Origin: Zygnema cylindricum
Lineage: Eukaryota > Streptophyta > Zygnematophyceae > Zygnematales > Zygnemataceae
Length of the DNA stretch: 64,000 nucleotides
NCBI GenBank assembly: GCA_037447655.1
Contig: JBBHKE010002603.1
Coordinates: 29,791 to 93,790 of the forward strand
Reading direction: 5' to 3'
A program made the translations under genes and the position numbers. Of this stretch, positions 1 to 11,120 are shown piece by piece. Positions within the stretch are counted from its first letter, which is position 1. Every line of letters begins with the position of its first letter. The notes beneath the pieces are model-generated. The model did no database searches. It had not been told where the DNA came from and worked only from the letters and a program-made list of their open reading frames with translations.

Positions 1-2
1 AA

Positions 3-276
3 GGGTCATGGATACAGGTCTTGTCCTCAATTGAAGAAGGCTAATGAGACAGGTTTATACAGGCCAGGTTGGCAACAGAGCCTGTATCACAAAGGTTTTT
101 CTGGAAATCCTTCTCGTGGAAATGCTCTTTTTTCAGCTTCTGCAACTGATACAGATGAGTCTCTCAGCTTCAATGAGCAAGAGGAGGCAGATTTATTTGC
201 TATGGCGGCTGTCATGGAGGGTCTAAAGGATGCAGGATGGATCATGGACACGGGAGCGTCTGCCCACATGTGTTGA
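3..276 (+). pseudogene. gag zinc-knuckle end and aspartic protease start of element 1
   Basis: The first codons read GHGYRSCPQL, the last half of a CX2CX4HX4C nucleocapsid knuckle. About 75 residues later comes WIMDTGASAHMC, the catalytic D-T-G motif of the retroviral-type protease that cuts the Gag-Pol polyprotein. The frame stops at 276 right after this motif (TGA in place of the usual continuing codon), so the protease is truncated. Unlike the proteases of the minus-strand elements near 51.5 kb and 55.6 kb, the DTGA catalytic box itself is intact here. Confidence 0.75.
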
Positions 277-342
277 AACAAGGCGGTTTTTACCAATCTG
301 CAGCAAAAAACATCTCCAAAGAGTATCTACTATGCTTGCGGC

Positions 343-1644
343 ATGAGTGTTCAAACCTCAGTTCAGGATGATGTATCATTAATGGTAAAGTCGATAGAGA
401 GAACCCTTCACTATGTTTTGTATGTTCTACATTTTAAGAAAAAAAAAATCTACAAAGTGGAGAGCAAAGGCTTTGAAGTTGTTTTGAAAGGAGGGAGACA
501 GGTTGTTAATAAGAAAGGGAAAGTCGCAGTAACAGGAACTAGAGATGCTAGCAAAATGTACCGGATGGACTTGGCTGAATATAAGGAAAATGATGTTCTC
601 TACTCCAGTGTCGAATCTGATAATGAGTTGTGGCATAAGAGATTAGGACACATGAATTATGATAGTTTAAAGAAAATGGTGAATTCGGGAAAAGTTGATG
701 GAGTTTCTCTCACGTCTCATCCTATAAAAACATGTGATAGTTGTTCACTTAGCAAGATCCACAAATTGCCATTTCCACAGGAAACAGACCATAGATCGGA
801 AAAAGTTATGTAGCTCATCCATTCTGATGTTCTCAGTCTTTCGCAAGTGGCTTCGGCTGGAGGGGTCCGCTATATGGTCACATTTACAGATGACTACTCG
901 AGGTACACCAAAGTTTTCTTCATGCAACATAAAAGTGAGGTGTTTACTCACTTCAAACACTACAAAGCGTAGGCGAAAAAGCTTTATGGAGTTCTAATAT
1001 TGTCGCTAAGATCGGACAACAGGGGAGAATACACATCGAAGGAATTCGAAGAATTTCTCCTTCAGAAAGGTATCAGTCACAATCTTACAGTTCCATATAC
1101 ACCGAAACAAAATGGTGTTTCTGAGAGATTAAATAGGACAGTGACAGAGAGTGCCCGGTCCATGCTTGCAGATAAAGGGCTAGATTTGAAATTCTAGGCT
1201 GAAGCACTTAACTGTGCTGTTTATATTAAAAATAGAATTGCTTCTAGGTTTGTTAGCACTACACCTTATGAGCTTTGGACAGGGGAAAAACCTGATGTTA
1301 GTCACTTTAAGATCTTTGGTAGCAAGTGTTGTATTTTAGATACTTCACATCAAAGATGGAAAATGGAGCCCAAAGGCTTACCTGGGATTTTCATGGGGTA
1401 TGATGATAACGCGAAAGGATATAGAGTTTTTGTACTTGAGAAACAGAAAGTGATTGTTTCTAGAAATATCCTGATTAAAGATGAACAGAATTCGGTTGAC
1501 CTGTTTAAAGTGCCAGATCAACCGGCAAAGGAAAAGCAAGAATATGTCACTTTTCACCATACGCAGCGAGTCTACTTTCCACCGGCAAGTGGGGCACCTC
1601 TTCTTTCAGTTCCTCTGGTGCCTTTACAGGATGCTTCACCATAA
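343..1644 (+). pseudogene. GAG-pre-integrase and integrase of element 1
   Basis: The frame at 343-813 carries ELWHKRLGHMNYDSLKKMV followed by CDSCSLSKIHKLPFP, the HHCC zinc-binding domain before the catalytic core. After a stop at 813, remnants of the core continue: HSDVL near 820 holds the first catalytic Asp, LRSDNRGEYTSKEFEEF at about 1006-1056 the second, and NGVSERLNRT at about 1111-1140 the Glu of D,D-35-E. A C-terminal piece (1363-1644, MEPKGLPGIFMGYDDNAKGY) follows. In-frame stops at 811, 970 and 1195 show it is inactive. In the family this enzyme inserts the cDNA into chromosomal DNA. Confidence 0.85.
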
Positions 1645-1839
1645 GCGACACCTCAGGTGGAAGGAACTACTACACATTCTATACCAGATCAAGTTACGGT
1701 TCAAACTAAATAGAGAAATCAAAGGTTGCCAACAATATCAACCTCAAAATTTCCGAGGGAAAGAGATCTAGCGGTCGTCTATAAGCAAGCTCTCACTTTG
1801 TTTTTTTTGCAGCCACGGAGGAGCCTCTAACGATCTAGG

Positions 1840-3230
1840 AGGCTTTCTCATCACCTGAGAGAAATCAGTGGATCGAGGCGGCAAACGATGAAATGAAGTC
1901 CATTATGGAGGCAAAGACATGGGAGCTGGTGGATCTTCCTCCGGGTAGGAAAGCCATCGGCAGCAAATGGGTATTCAAGGTGAAGCTGAACCCGGACAAC
2001 ACCATCGAAAGGTAAAAGGCTAGACTAGTGGCCAAGGAATATAATCAAAAAGAAGGTATTAACTTTGAGGAAACCTTCTCCCAATTGTTAGATTTCCCAT
2101 TGCCAAAATTTTGCTAAGTCTAGCGGCTATAGAGAATATGGAAATACATCAAATGGATGTTAAAACTCCTTTCTTGCATGGAGAGTTAGAAGAAACAATT
2201 TATATGAAACAACCTAAAATGTATGTTGAAAAGGGAAAGGAAAATTAGTGTGTAAATTGATGAAATCTTTGTATGGGCTAAAACAAGCCCCGCGTTAGTG
2301 GAATGTGAAGTTAGATGAGTTTTTGACTGGGCTAGGTTTTAAGAGAATTAGCTAAGATCAATCTGTATATGTTCTACAAGGAGAGGATGGGGTAATTTAC
2401 ATTGTTGTATATGTGGATGATCTATTATTAATAAGTAAGTCAATGGATGAAATATACCGCATTAAAGCGGTTTTAAGGTCTAGGTTCGAGCTGAAGGACC
2501 TTGGTGAGGCCAAATACATCTTAGGAATACAAGTAGAAAGAGACAGAAACAAGAGGCTGATTATGTTGACTCAGAAAGAAGCAATAGGTAACATGCTGGA
2601 AACATTTGAAATGAGAGATGTAAAAGGATTCGTAACTCCTATGGAATTCAGGCAGAAATTGGAAGGAATTGATACAAATTCAGGCATAATGGTTGGTGGG
2701 AGTCTAGAGACAGGGGAGGAAGACTTTATGGCTTCAAAGCCATATAGACAAGTAATCGGAAGTCTTATATATTTTATGAATTGTACGAGATCCGACATTG
2801 CATCAGCTGTGGGAGTCTTGAGTAGAAGTCTGCAGAATCCTAAAAGGGCAGGTTGGGAAGCAGCGAAAATGGTGTTGAGATATCTTGCAGGAAGTCGAAA
2901 TCTCAAGCTTGTTCTCGGAGGAGGAGAGGTGAAAATACAGACGTGGAGCGATGCCAGCTATGGGGACATGCCAAGCCGGAAATCTACAACTGGTTTTGTA
3001 CTTAAGATTGGAGATGGAACTTGCTGCTGGAGTAGCAAATTACAAAAGGTTACAGCTCAATCCACAATGGAGTCTGAATACATGGCAGTAGCTTCGGCCC
3101 TCAAGGAGCTCCTATGGGTCAAGTCTATTCTACAGGAACTTGGGTACATGCAAACAGGTCCTCAGTCTATTTGGTGTGACAACCAGGCAGCCATTGCCAT
3201 TGCCTCTAACCCCAGCAATCATTTTAAAAG
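1840..3230 (+). pseudogene. reverse transcriptase and RNase H of element 1, first copy
   Basis: The N-terminal part of RT (about 1850-2400) is degenerate, with GSKWVFKVKLNPDNTIER readable and then several frame changes. From 2413 the frame opens at the active-site motif (YVDDLLLIS) and runs through LKDLGEAKYILGIQVER to the RNase H core TWSDASYGDMPSRKSTTG and SMTAQSTMESEY-like residues, ending in WCDNQAAIAIAS at the gap. RT makes the cDNA and RNase H removes the RNA template. The copy stops at the N run, so its C-terminus is not seen here. Confidence 0.85.
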
Positions 3231-3240
3231 NNNNNNNNNN
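3231..3240. other. assembly gap (10 N)
   Basis: Ten unknown bases inside the RNase H region. Sequence on the two sides is not collinear: the right side restarts about 550 bases further upstream in the element. The true distance across the gap is therefore unknown. Confidence 0.98.
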
Positions 3241-3254
3241 TGTCAAGTATTTTA

Positions 3255-3994
3255 TATATTCTGAAGGTTAAGTCAAACTCAGGCATAATGGTTTGTGAGA
3301 ATATACAGACAAGGGAGGAAGAGTTTGTGGCTTCAAAGCCATATAGACAGGTAGTTGGAAGTCTTATATATTTTATGAACTGTACGAGACCCGATATTGG
3401 AGCACCTGCGGGAGTCCTGAGTAAGAGTCTGCAGAATCCTTAAAAGGCAGATTGGAAAGCAGCAAAAAAGGTGTTGAGATATCTTGCAGGTACTCGAAAT
3501 CTCAAACTTGTACTCGGAGGAGGAGAGGTGAAAATACAGACGTGGAGCGATGCTAGCTATGGAGACATGCCAAGCCGGAAATCTACCACCGGCTTTGTTT
3601 TGAAGTTTGGAGATGGAACTTGCTGCCAGAGTAGCAAATTACAAAAGGTTAGAGGTCAATCCACAATGGAGTCAAAATATAGGGTGTAGCTTCCGCCCTC
3701 AAGGAGCTCCTATGGGTCAAGTCCATTTTACAAGAACTTGGGTATATGCAAATTGGTCCTCAAGCTATCTGGTGTGACAACCAAGCAGCCATTGCAATTG
3801 CCTCTAACCCCAGCCATCACTTTAAGAGCAAACACATGGATGTTAGACTTCACTTTGTTATGGAAAAAGTACTTGCAAAAGTTGTTAAATTGTGTTATTT
3901 ACCGAATGAGAAGATGGTGGCTGACATGTTAACAAAAGCCCTTCCAACTCCTAAGTTACAGTTTTGTAGAGATGCTATTGGACAAAGTGAGTAA
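3255..3994 (+). pseudogene. second copy of the RT/RNase H end of element 1
   Basis: The segment repeats 2680-3230 with many substitutions. It has the same AGTRNLKLVLGGGEVKIQTW stretch and RNase H core, but carries extra damage: a stop near 3441 and a disrupted SMESEY region near 3680. It continues past the gap copy to the family C-terminus (SKHMDVRLHFVMEKV, then MVADMLTKALP) and stops at 3992-3994. The HMDVR..FV.EKV and ADMLTK motifs are typical of copia RNase H ends. It sits just upstream of a polypurine run and the LTR. Confidence 0.8.
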
Positions 3995-4017
3995 CTGAGT
4001 CTAAAGATTTAGGGGAG

Positions 4018-4718
4018 TGTTGTAATTTATAAATCTTTATTTCAGTAAATAGGGGTAAAAATAACTTAGGATATTTTTCCTAGTTGTCTACAATAATACT
4101 TACCTTAACTAGTGTTACACTAGCAAAAAGCATAGTAGAGTGTATCATACTTTTGCAGGGACACGTGTCGGCAAAAGAACGTATGCAAGTTTTTCGGAGT
4201 AGCACCGACAGTCAGTTATACGTGTCAAAAAGTTGATGATGTGATTCACATGATCGGATGAACGGGATCTGTTTTGGGTATTCCGGAAACATTTGGTACA
4301 ATTTGACGGTACCATCGTCGATCGAATGTGTTCCAACGGACGCCATTCACCTGGGACCACAAGCGTGATTCACGAAGGACCACACGCGTGATTCGCGTGG
4401 GACCACAAGTGACGAAGAACTCAGGTGCTTCGTACTACACGACCACATTCGGCTGGACTTTAGCAGCTACCGCTGACTAAGCATTTGGAACGTTTTGTGT
4501 ATGGTTCATTGTCTATAAATATCTGAATAGCATTAGTTTGTAGTTTAGTGTGATAAAAAATAGTGTTCCATTAATCAAGTTTTTTGAAAATAATAATTAG
4601 GGTTTTGAGGTACAATGACATACAAGTAGGATGCTTTGTCGTTAGTCAGGATAATTACCGTGGTAACGGTTACCCAAATTAGTGTAGATCAGTAGATAGA
4701 CACTGTGAGTATATAACA
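4018..4718 (+). repeat. 3' LTR of element 1 (right edge uncertain)
   Basis: The polypurine run TTAGGGGAG at 4008-4016 is followed by TGTTGTAATTTATAAATC, a usual copia LTR start. A TATA-like TATAAATAT lies near 4514. About 4350-4420 holds three imperfect copies of a GGGACCACAAGCGTGATTCG-like unit, the kind of short direct repeat often found in U3. I set the end at ATAACA (4718) only because it fits a TG...CA LTR; no 5' LTR or target duplication is available to confirm it. Confidence 0.5.
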
Positions 4719-6500
4719 TAGGACTTAGCCAATTTTGTAGTATCCAGTTTTGGGAATATGATTTTCTAAGGGCAGTTTTTGGGAAACTTCCAAAGATCAT
4801 ATCTTATGGTTTACTATGTCATTTGAACTGCAATTTTGGGAATTGTCAGTTTACTGGATTGTGTATTACTATGGCAAATTTGAAGCATATTGGCTTCTTG
4901 AGTCATATTTTGTGTCAATTTAAAGTTGGATGTTGAGAAGGTACTTTGATAGTTTCTGCTGTTTTTTCATGTCTACTTCCACTACTACTGCTGGTTCTCC
5001 GCTTGAAACGGTGGTTGTAGAACAGCAATTTATTGTTGTGACTCAAAATTAGTCCTACCGCGAGATATTAAGCAAAATCTTATTACCTACTACTAGCTTT
5101 ACGAAAAAGGTGTAGTTTCAAAAAATGATAACACCAATAAAATTGTAGCTTATAATTAATTTATGTTTTCTTTTTAATGATAACCACACTCTCGTGTCTT
5201 TCACATAAGCCAATAAGAGATGTACTATCATCAACTGTGATTAAACACATATCCACGCTTATCTATTATAATATACAATCATTCGCTTAACCTCCAATAT
5301 AAGGAAGAAAGGTCTATTATATGTATGGTACAACCTTAATAAGTAATGTGTGCTTCTTGGGATAGTGTCACCCTCAAGTACACATCGTTACAAAGGCATC
5401 CATAATTTTGTTGAGGAGTTATCATGCCCAAACAAATGAGGCTTTGGGGATGTTTACCTTGTTTAACTCAAGATACGTTTTCTTTCTGTCCCCAACATAG
5501 GGTGACTTTTATTTTTTGAAACGAATGACTTCGCGTTTCGAATATCCGTGAAATCAAACCTGAATAGTCGTTACCTTAGATAGCGCTCGCCCGCGACATG
5601 TGGTCTTGGGTCTCGAGCACGTTGGACTTCAAATTTTGAGCACTTGTTGACTTTCGCTTGTAAGACACCCGCGATGACTGGTTTGGGCAACCACTACCTC
5701 ATCATCACGCGACGTTGACCTCCGGGACGGGGCATCTATCTCTTTTATGTCGTACATTGTCGATGTATCTTCCAAGCGTATACTACGACTAAGCAGTCGG
5801 TTGAACATTGATCTAGGTATAGGTTTTGTCATATATGAAAATATAAATGTTATGATAATTACAAGTTTACTGTAACGGTGAAAAAGACATAGTTCGTTTA
5901 CCATACACACCCTCAGACCTAAAACAGCGTATGTTTTTTTAGAGGTATTATTTTAGAATAACGGTTACTCTAGCTAAGTGGTTAGTGTTCCACGCCTGTT
6001 GAGTATTCGTTTTACCACGTGGAAATATTATCGTCAAAATGCAGAGTGGGAAGTTTGTAGCCAAAAAAAGGTAAAGACTTATCACGTAGATTCAAGATTT
6101 CTTAGATGTGTTGACATTGACCTCCAAACTTGGGCCATCACTTAATTTTAAGTTCTACAATGGAATCTAAGGTCATATTCTCACAGAAGCACATATTAGT
6201 GTTTCAACGTGCTGAAAGATTGTGATTAGTCCAGAAATGCTCATTTTTAACGTTACATAACATTATAACTTGAGAGAACTCACTTTCAAATTTGAGTTGT
6301 GTTTTTTTTTTAAGTTACTTTAAAAAATCCATATTAATAAATGTTTTAACCTCTTTTGCTATCTCGTTCATTTTGTGGGTCTTGCTACATTATTACATGT
6401 GAGGTTGCGTTTTTTTTGCATATATTTTTTGACAGTGAGGGTTGATTGTATTGGGAGAGGAAAGTGACGGAATGACAAGCTCATCGTCTGAAATTGCCGA
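4719..6500. other. intergenic, no gene seen
   Basis: AT-rich sequence without open frames that resemble proteins and without clear transposon ends. The one recognisable item is a tRNA-like remnant at 5968-6004. A 93-codon minus-strand frame at 5629-5910 has no recognisable domain and no coding signature I can defend. Confidence 0.6.
5968..6004 (+). other. tRNA-Asp-like remnant (5' two thirds)
   Basis: The bases TAGCTAAGTGGTTAGTGTTC followed by CACGCCTGTT resemble the D-arm and anticodon arm of plant tRNA-Asp, where AGTGGTTAGTATTCCCGCCTGT is usual. The matching T-arm is not intact downstream. It is either a dead tRNA gene or the head of a tRNA-derived SINE; no poly(A) tail or flanking duplication was seen to decide. 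Confidence 0.35.
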
Positions 6501-6504
6501 AAAC

Positions 6505-6799
6505 TTTTGAATTTTTTTTTTTACGCGTTCAAATATGTATTTCCTATTTGTGGAGCAGTGTTTATTTTATTTTAAAACACATCGCCGATATGTTTCAAAA
6601 TAAATTTTGAAGACAACGCGGCTGTGGGTTGGAAAACACAGGACTAGTACTTGTGGTACATTTGAAGTTTGAGTTAACGCAAATTGTATCCTACATTTTT
6701 GCAATTTCTTCGTAAGGTTGTAACTTTAGCACTACGGCGCTAAGTTTTTGAGGAAAACGGCAGGAAAAAACCCTTACTTTGCCACATGGGGACGTACCC
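6505..6799 (+). mobile_element. PIF/Harbinger-like non-autonomous element, right end only
   Basis: The segment aligns with the right part of the elements ending at 9406 and 63198: a block with AAAACACATCGCC, then a CTTACTTTG motif and the terminal GGGACGTACCC, followed directly by TAA. The left terminus was not found, so it is probably truncated. There is no transposase frame. Confidence 0.55.
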
Positions 6800-6819
6800 T
6801 AATTTGTTGAAAAGTGTAA

Positions 6820-7921
<1,102 letters not shown>

Positions 7922-7962
7922 TAATAATGGAAAGTTTATTTTCACCTTCTTTACGATTATCA

Positions 7963-9406
7963 GGGTGCGTCTCCATGTACTTGAAACTTAGCGAACTTAC
8001 TTTGTTTTTCAGCGCAGATCCGGCGGACCCGTATTTTAGGTGTCCCTATGTGTAACCGAAAAAATTGTTGCTTAAGGGTGTGACGATTGTATACGCTGGC
8101 AATGCCCGTGACGGTTGTCAACATCTGCAATTTGTGATGACGCACCTGATAATTCAAAATTGTAAGTGACATCGCATAATTTTATGTGAAATTTGTAGAC
8201 ATTTACCTTTTTAACCCTTTGTCCATAGATGTTGTCCATAGGTGACGCTGCCTTCCAGGTACGGCTGCCTTTTTGGCAATTTCCACGCGCATTGAATCTC
8301 TATTCCTATTTGAAAAACCTATCTCATATTTGATATAATCACTTGAAATTTAAGTTTTCTTTGTAACTCCTAGTGGATGCATTGATTTTTTCATTATTGT
8401 GTAAAGAATTAAATATAATAAAGAAAAACAAAAACAAATAATAGTAATAATCATAATAAAATTTGGTTTCCGAATAACCGATTTGCACAGTAGATTAAGT
8501 GTGACGTAATAAAACCAGTATTAAGTACAATAATTATATTTTTTTTTTTGGTAATTCTGAGCCTGTAAAAACGTGGTAAAATTTTCAAATGAAACAACAT
8601 AATAAAATAGACTTATTATCCGCCTTTGTCCGGGTTAAAAAACATAGCAATAATAATTGTGGGTTTTCATTTTTTTAAGGCATAAAAAGTTTTCTTTAGC
8701 TTCCCACCGGTCAGCGTAGAGCTACCTCGTGAAAGGTTGAGGAACAGTGAAGTTTGAAGGAATGATGAAGTTTGAAGGAGAGAATGTGAGGCCGCGTGAG
8801 AGATTATGTACTTTGATGGACGCAAACCATAGTTCAAAAGTAGGCGTTTTTATTGTAGGCCTTTGGTTGGCGCCTTTATCGTAAGTTGTGTTATGGGATT
8901 TTCATGTGATCTTCTTAGATCGCTTCTTTGATTAGCGACCATCCGATCCTCCGAATCTGACGGTGTAAATAAAAAATTTTGGTCCGAATGTTTTAATTGG
9001 TCCAATTTTTGGTCCTAATGTTTTAATTGGTCCGAATAGGTCCGAATACAATATGGGTCTTAGGTCATATTGTATGTTTTGCATACAATAGACATATTGT
9101 ATGGGCTTACTTTCACCTACTTTTGAATTATGACGCAAACATACAAAACATAACGAATAGTGTACCTTTCGCCGTTGCTTGAATTCGTTTGAAAATCTTT
9201 GTAAATTTTTTTTACCCGTGCGTATACGTGTTCCTATTTGTTTTTAGAAAATACTTTGTTATAAAACACATCGCCCATGTGTTTTAAAGAAAAGTTTGAA
9301 GATGACGTTTTTTGGCGTGGCAGTGGGTCGAAGAACACAAGACGACAACATTTTTACATGAAAACGACAGGAAAAAACCCTTACTTTGGCACATGGAGAC
9401 GCACCC
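7963..9406. mobile_element. PIF/Harbinger-like element carrying a nested MITE
   Basis: The ends form an inverted repeat: GGGTGCGTCTCCATGTAC on the left and CACATGGAGACGCACCC on the right. Flanks are TCA (left) and TTA (right), so the expected TTA/TAA duplication has one mutation; the sister copy at 62249-63198 has perfect TAA flanks. Large parts align with that sister copy, including the GTGACGATTGTATACGCTGG block near 8080 and the terminal 260 bases. The interior is enlarged by an inserted hAT-like MITE (8828-9132). No transposase is present. Confidence 0.8.
8828..9132. mobile_element. hAT-like MITE nested in the PIF/Harbinger-like element
   Basis: Inverted ends CATAGTTCAAAAGTAGG and CCTACTTTTGAATTATG bound 305 bases without a coding frame. 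The 8-bp sequence ACGCAAAC stands on both sides (8820-8827 and 9133-9140), the target duplication length of hAT elements. The homologous element at 62249-63198 has this 8-mer once (62846-62853) and no insert, so it preserves the empty site. A relative with the same termini lies at 30147-30790. Confidence 0.85.
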
Positions 9407-9505
9407 TTACTTACGAGAGGCGAAACGTAGAGCTCTCCGTTGCAGTGGCGAAACAACGTAAGGTCAAAATAGTTTGGTCCATTTTTGAGTTATTTGTACG
9501 AACTA

Positions 9506-9687
9506 CACCGTGCATCGTTCTCTGTGCTAATGTTTTTTTCGCCACTTAAAACATATTTTTCCCTGCACTTTTTCGATGCTGCAACTGAAGGTGATAAATT
9601 TCTTTCAATCGCATCCGTCAGATTGACAATTCGACACGTGTGCACACAAAGATTTTTTAAGAGGCGAAAAAAAAGCGATACACGGTG
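9506..9687. mobile_element. TA-flanked MITE (Tc1/mariner-type duplication)
   Basis: The left end CACCGTGCATCG and right end CGATACACGGTG are inverted, and the inverted similarity continues inward for about 40 bases, including a TTTTTTTCGCC block. TA lies on both sides (9504-9505, 9688-9689). It has no coding capacity. A second copy is at 28651-28874, and lone ends are near 29114 and 63878. Confidence 0.7.
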
Positions 9688-9689
9688 TA

Positions 9690-10829
9690 CTGAAGTACTG
9701 AACTACAAGGAAACAAAACTGAGCGCATCGGCCGATATCCATTTTTGATACCGAACGCACTTGCCCAAGTAAAGCGATGAAAAGTTCGAACGCTCGTTGC
9801 AACAGGTGACGCTCTCAGTCCAGAATTATCCATTGTAGCTTTCGTACTTTACAATTTTTTATACTTTTCATTTTAAAACTAAGAAAAATTGAGTTCGAAC
9901 ATTTTGATCTATGGGGGGAAATGACATCCATGTTATGGAATGTCGAGAAATTTTTTACGATGTTCATCACTAAATTACAGGGCAACGCAAAATCGGCCAG
10001 GAAATTTTACCTTTGTTCCCAAACAACAACCAGTGGTCTGTTCAATGACCGGCTGAAAACAGTCGTACTTTCAGCGTCTGCCAGACGGCGCTCTCTCATG
10101 CCAGCGTACTTTGAGTAACACCGAATACTGCTGGACACTTGGCATTCAGGCTTCGCAGTATGCTCATTTGACTGCCAAGTGTACTACAATGCCGGCGTCA
10201 GTGTCGAAATCGACAAATTAATACCGTACTGGAGATCCTTGGATTGAGAAATAACCTTCGCTACATAAGGTGTCCGTTTCAATGTGAATTTTCGGTACAA
10301 ATCACCTTGGTTCAAATTCAGGGCAGTCCTGTAAATTTTCAATTTTTGTTCCTGAGAACTCAAAAAAGTACAAGCATTCTCTGTGCCTTACCTTTTGTCC
10401 GACCAACAGCCCCAGATATTTTCCCCTCATCCCCGGAAAAGGGCCAAGGACGTCCCGAAACTGTACGATTTCTGTTTAAAATCTGTAGTCACACTGCAGA
10501 ATTTTTTCGTTTACTTCCAGCAAAGATATCATCTTCCAACTGGCATAGACTCTCTTTGTGGATTTAGAGACCTGTGGCTCCCACATTACACTTCAGTACT
10601 GTAGGTGACTGACAATTCTTGTTATACATCAAGCTGTTCTTTTTATAATCTATTTATTTAGAACTTGAGATCGTTTCTACCTTTTCGTGAAAGGCTACAT
10701 TGCGAGTCTCTATTTTGATTCTCCTTTTTATCTTAAACCTTGTTTCTTCTCTACCGACAGTTACATAGTTCCGGAGCAGTTGCTCCTTTCTGATTTCAGC
10801 GCCCGGATTGAAAGTGTTTTAAGTCCATT
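9690..10829 (+). promoter_or_regulatory. upstream region of the GWD gene
   Basis: No protein-like frame or transposon end was seen in this stretch, which by position holds the promoter and 5' leader of the gene starting at 10830. A TTTTATAATC at 10641-10650 is a possible TATA element, but no transcription start can be fixed. TTCTGATTTCAG at 10789-10800 resembles a splice acceptor, so a 5'-UTR intron is possible. A stop codon in frame with the start lies at 10809-10811. Confidence 0.4.
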
Positions 10830-11120
10830 ATGGTGCTTGTTTCCACCCCATCATCTTCTCTTGCTTGTCAACCGGCCGCTCTTACCTCTCCCTCTTCTGG
10901 TACTGAGAATGTGAAGGTTGTGACAAGCAATGGGGAAAGACTCTGTGTTCTCTCTGGTATTAATCCTGTCGGAAGTTCCAGAATTCTGAAGAAGTCAAGA
11001 TTTGTAACTGGTCAGACTTTTCTATCTGTCCAGAAGAGGTGCTTAGATCAATCAAGATCCTCAGGAAGGAGACGATCCATGGCTATTCGTGCAGCTGTTG
11101 CCACAGAAGCTCCATCAAAG
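10830..11120 (+). other. GWD1: GWD exon 1: plastid transit peptide
   Basis: The first 97 residues are rich in Ser, Ala, Arg and Lys with almost no acidic residues near the start (MVLVSTPSSSLACQPAAL), typical of a stroma-targeting peptide. RRSMAIRAAVATEAPSK at the end resembles a processing site region. The exon ends in phase 0. This part is not conserved in sequence across GWD proteins, so the call rests on composition and position. Confidence 0.75.

Larger units (their letters stand above)
1..4718 (+). mobile_element. Ty1/copia retrotransposon, 3' part, decayed (element 1)
   Basis: Domains follow the copia order: gag zinc-knuckle end, aspartic protease, GAG-pre-integrase, integrase core, reverse transcriptase, RNase H, then a 3' LTR. 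The 5' LTR and most of gag lie outside the window. The reading frame is broken by many stops and frameshifts, so it is non-coding today. A 10-base gap (3231-3240) separates two overlapping copies of the RT/RNase H end, so the stretch is either two elements joined or a misassembly. Integrase before RT is the diagnostic copia order. Confidence 0.9.
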
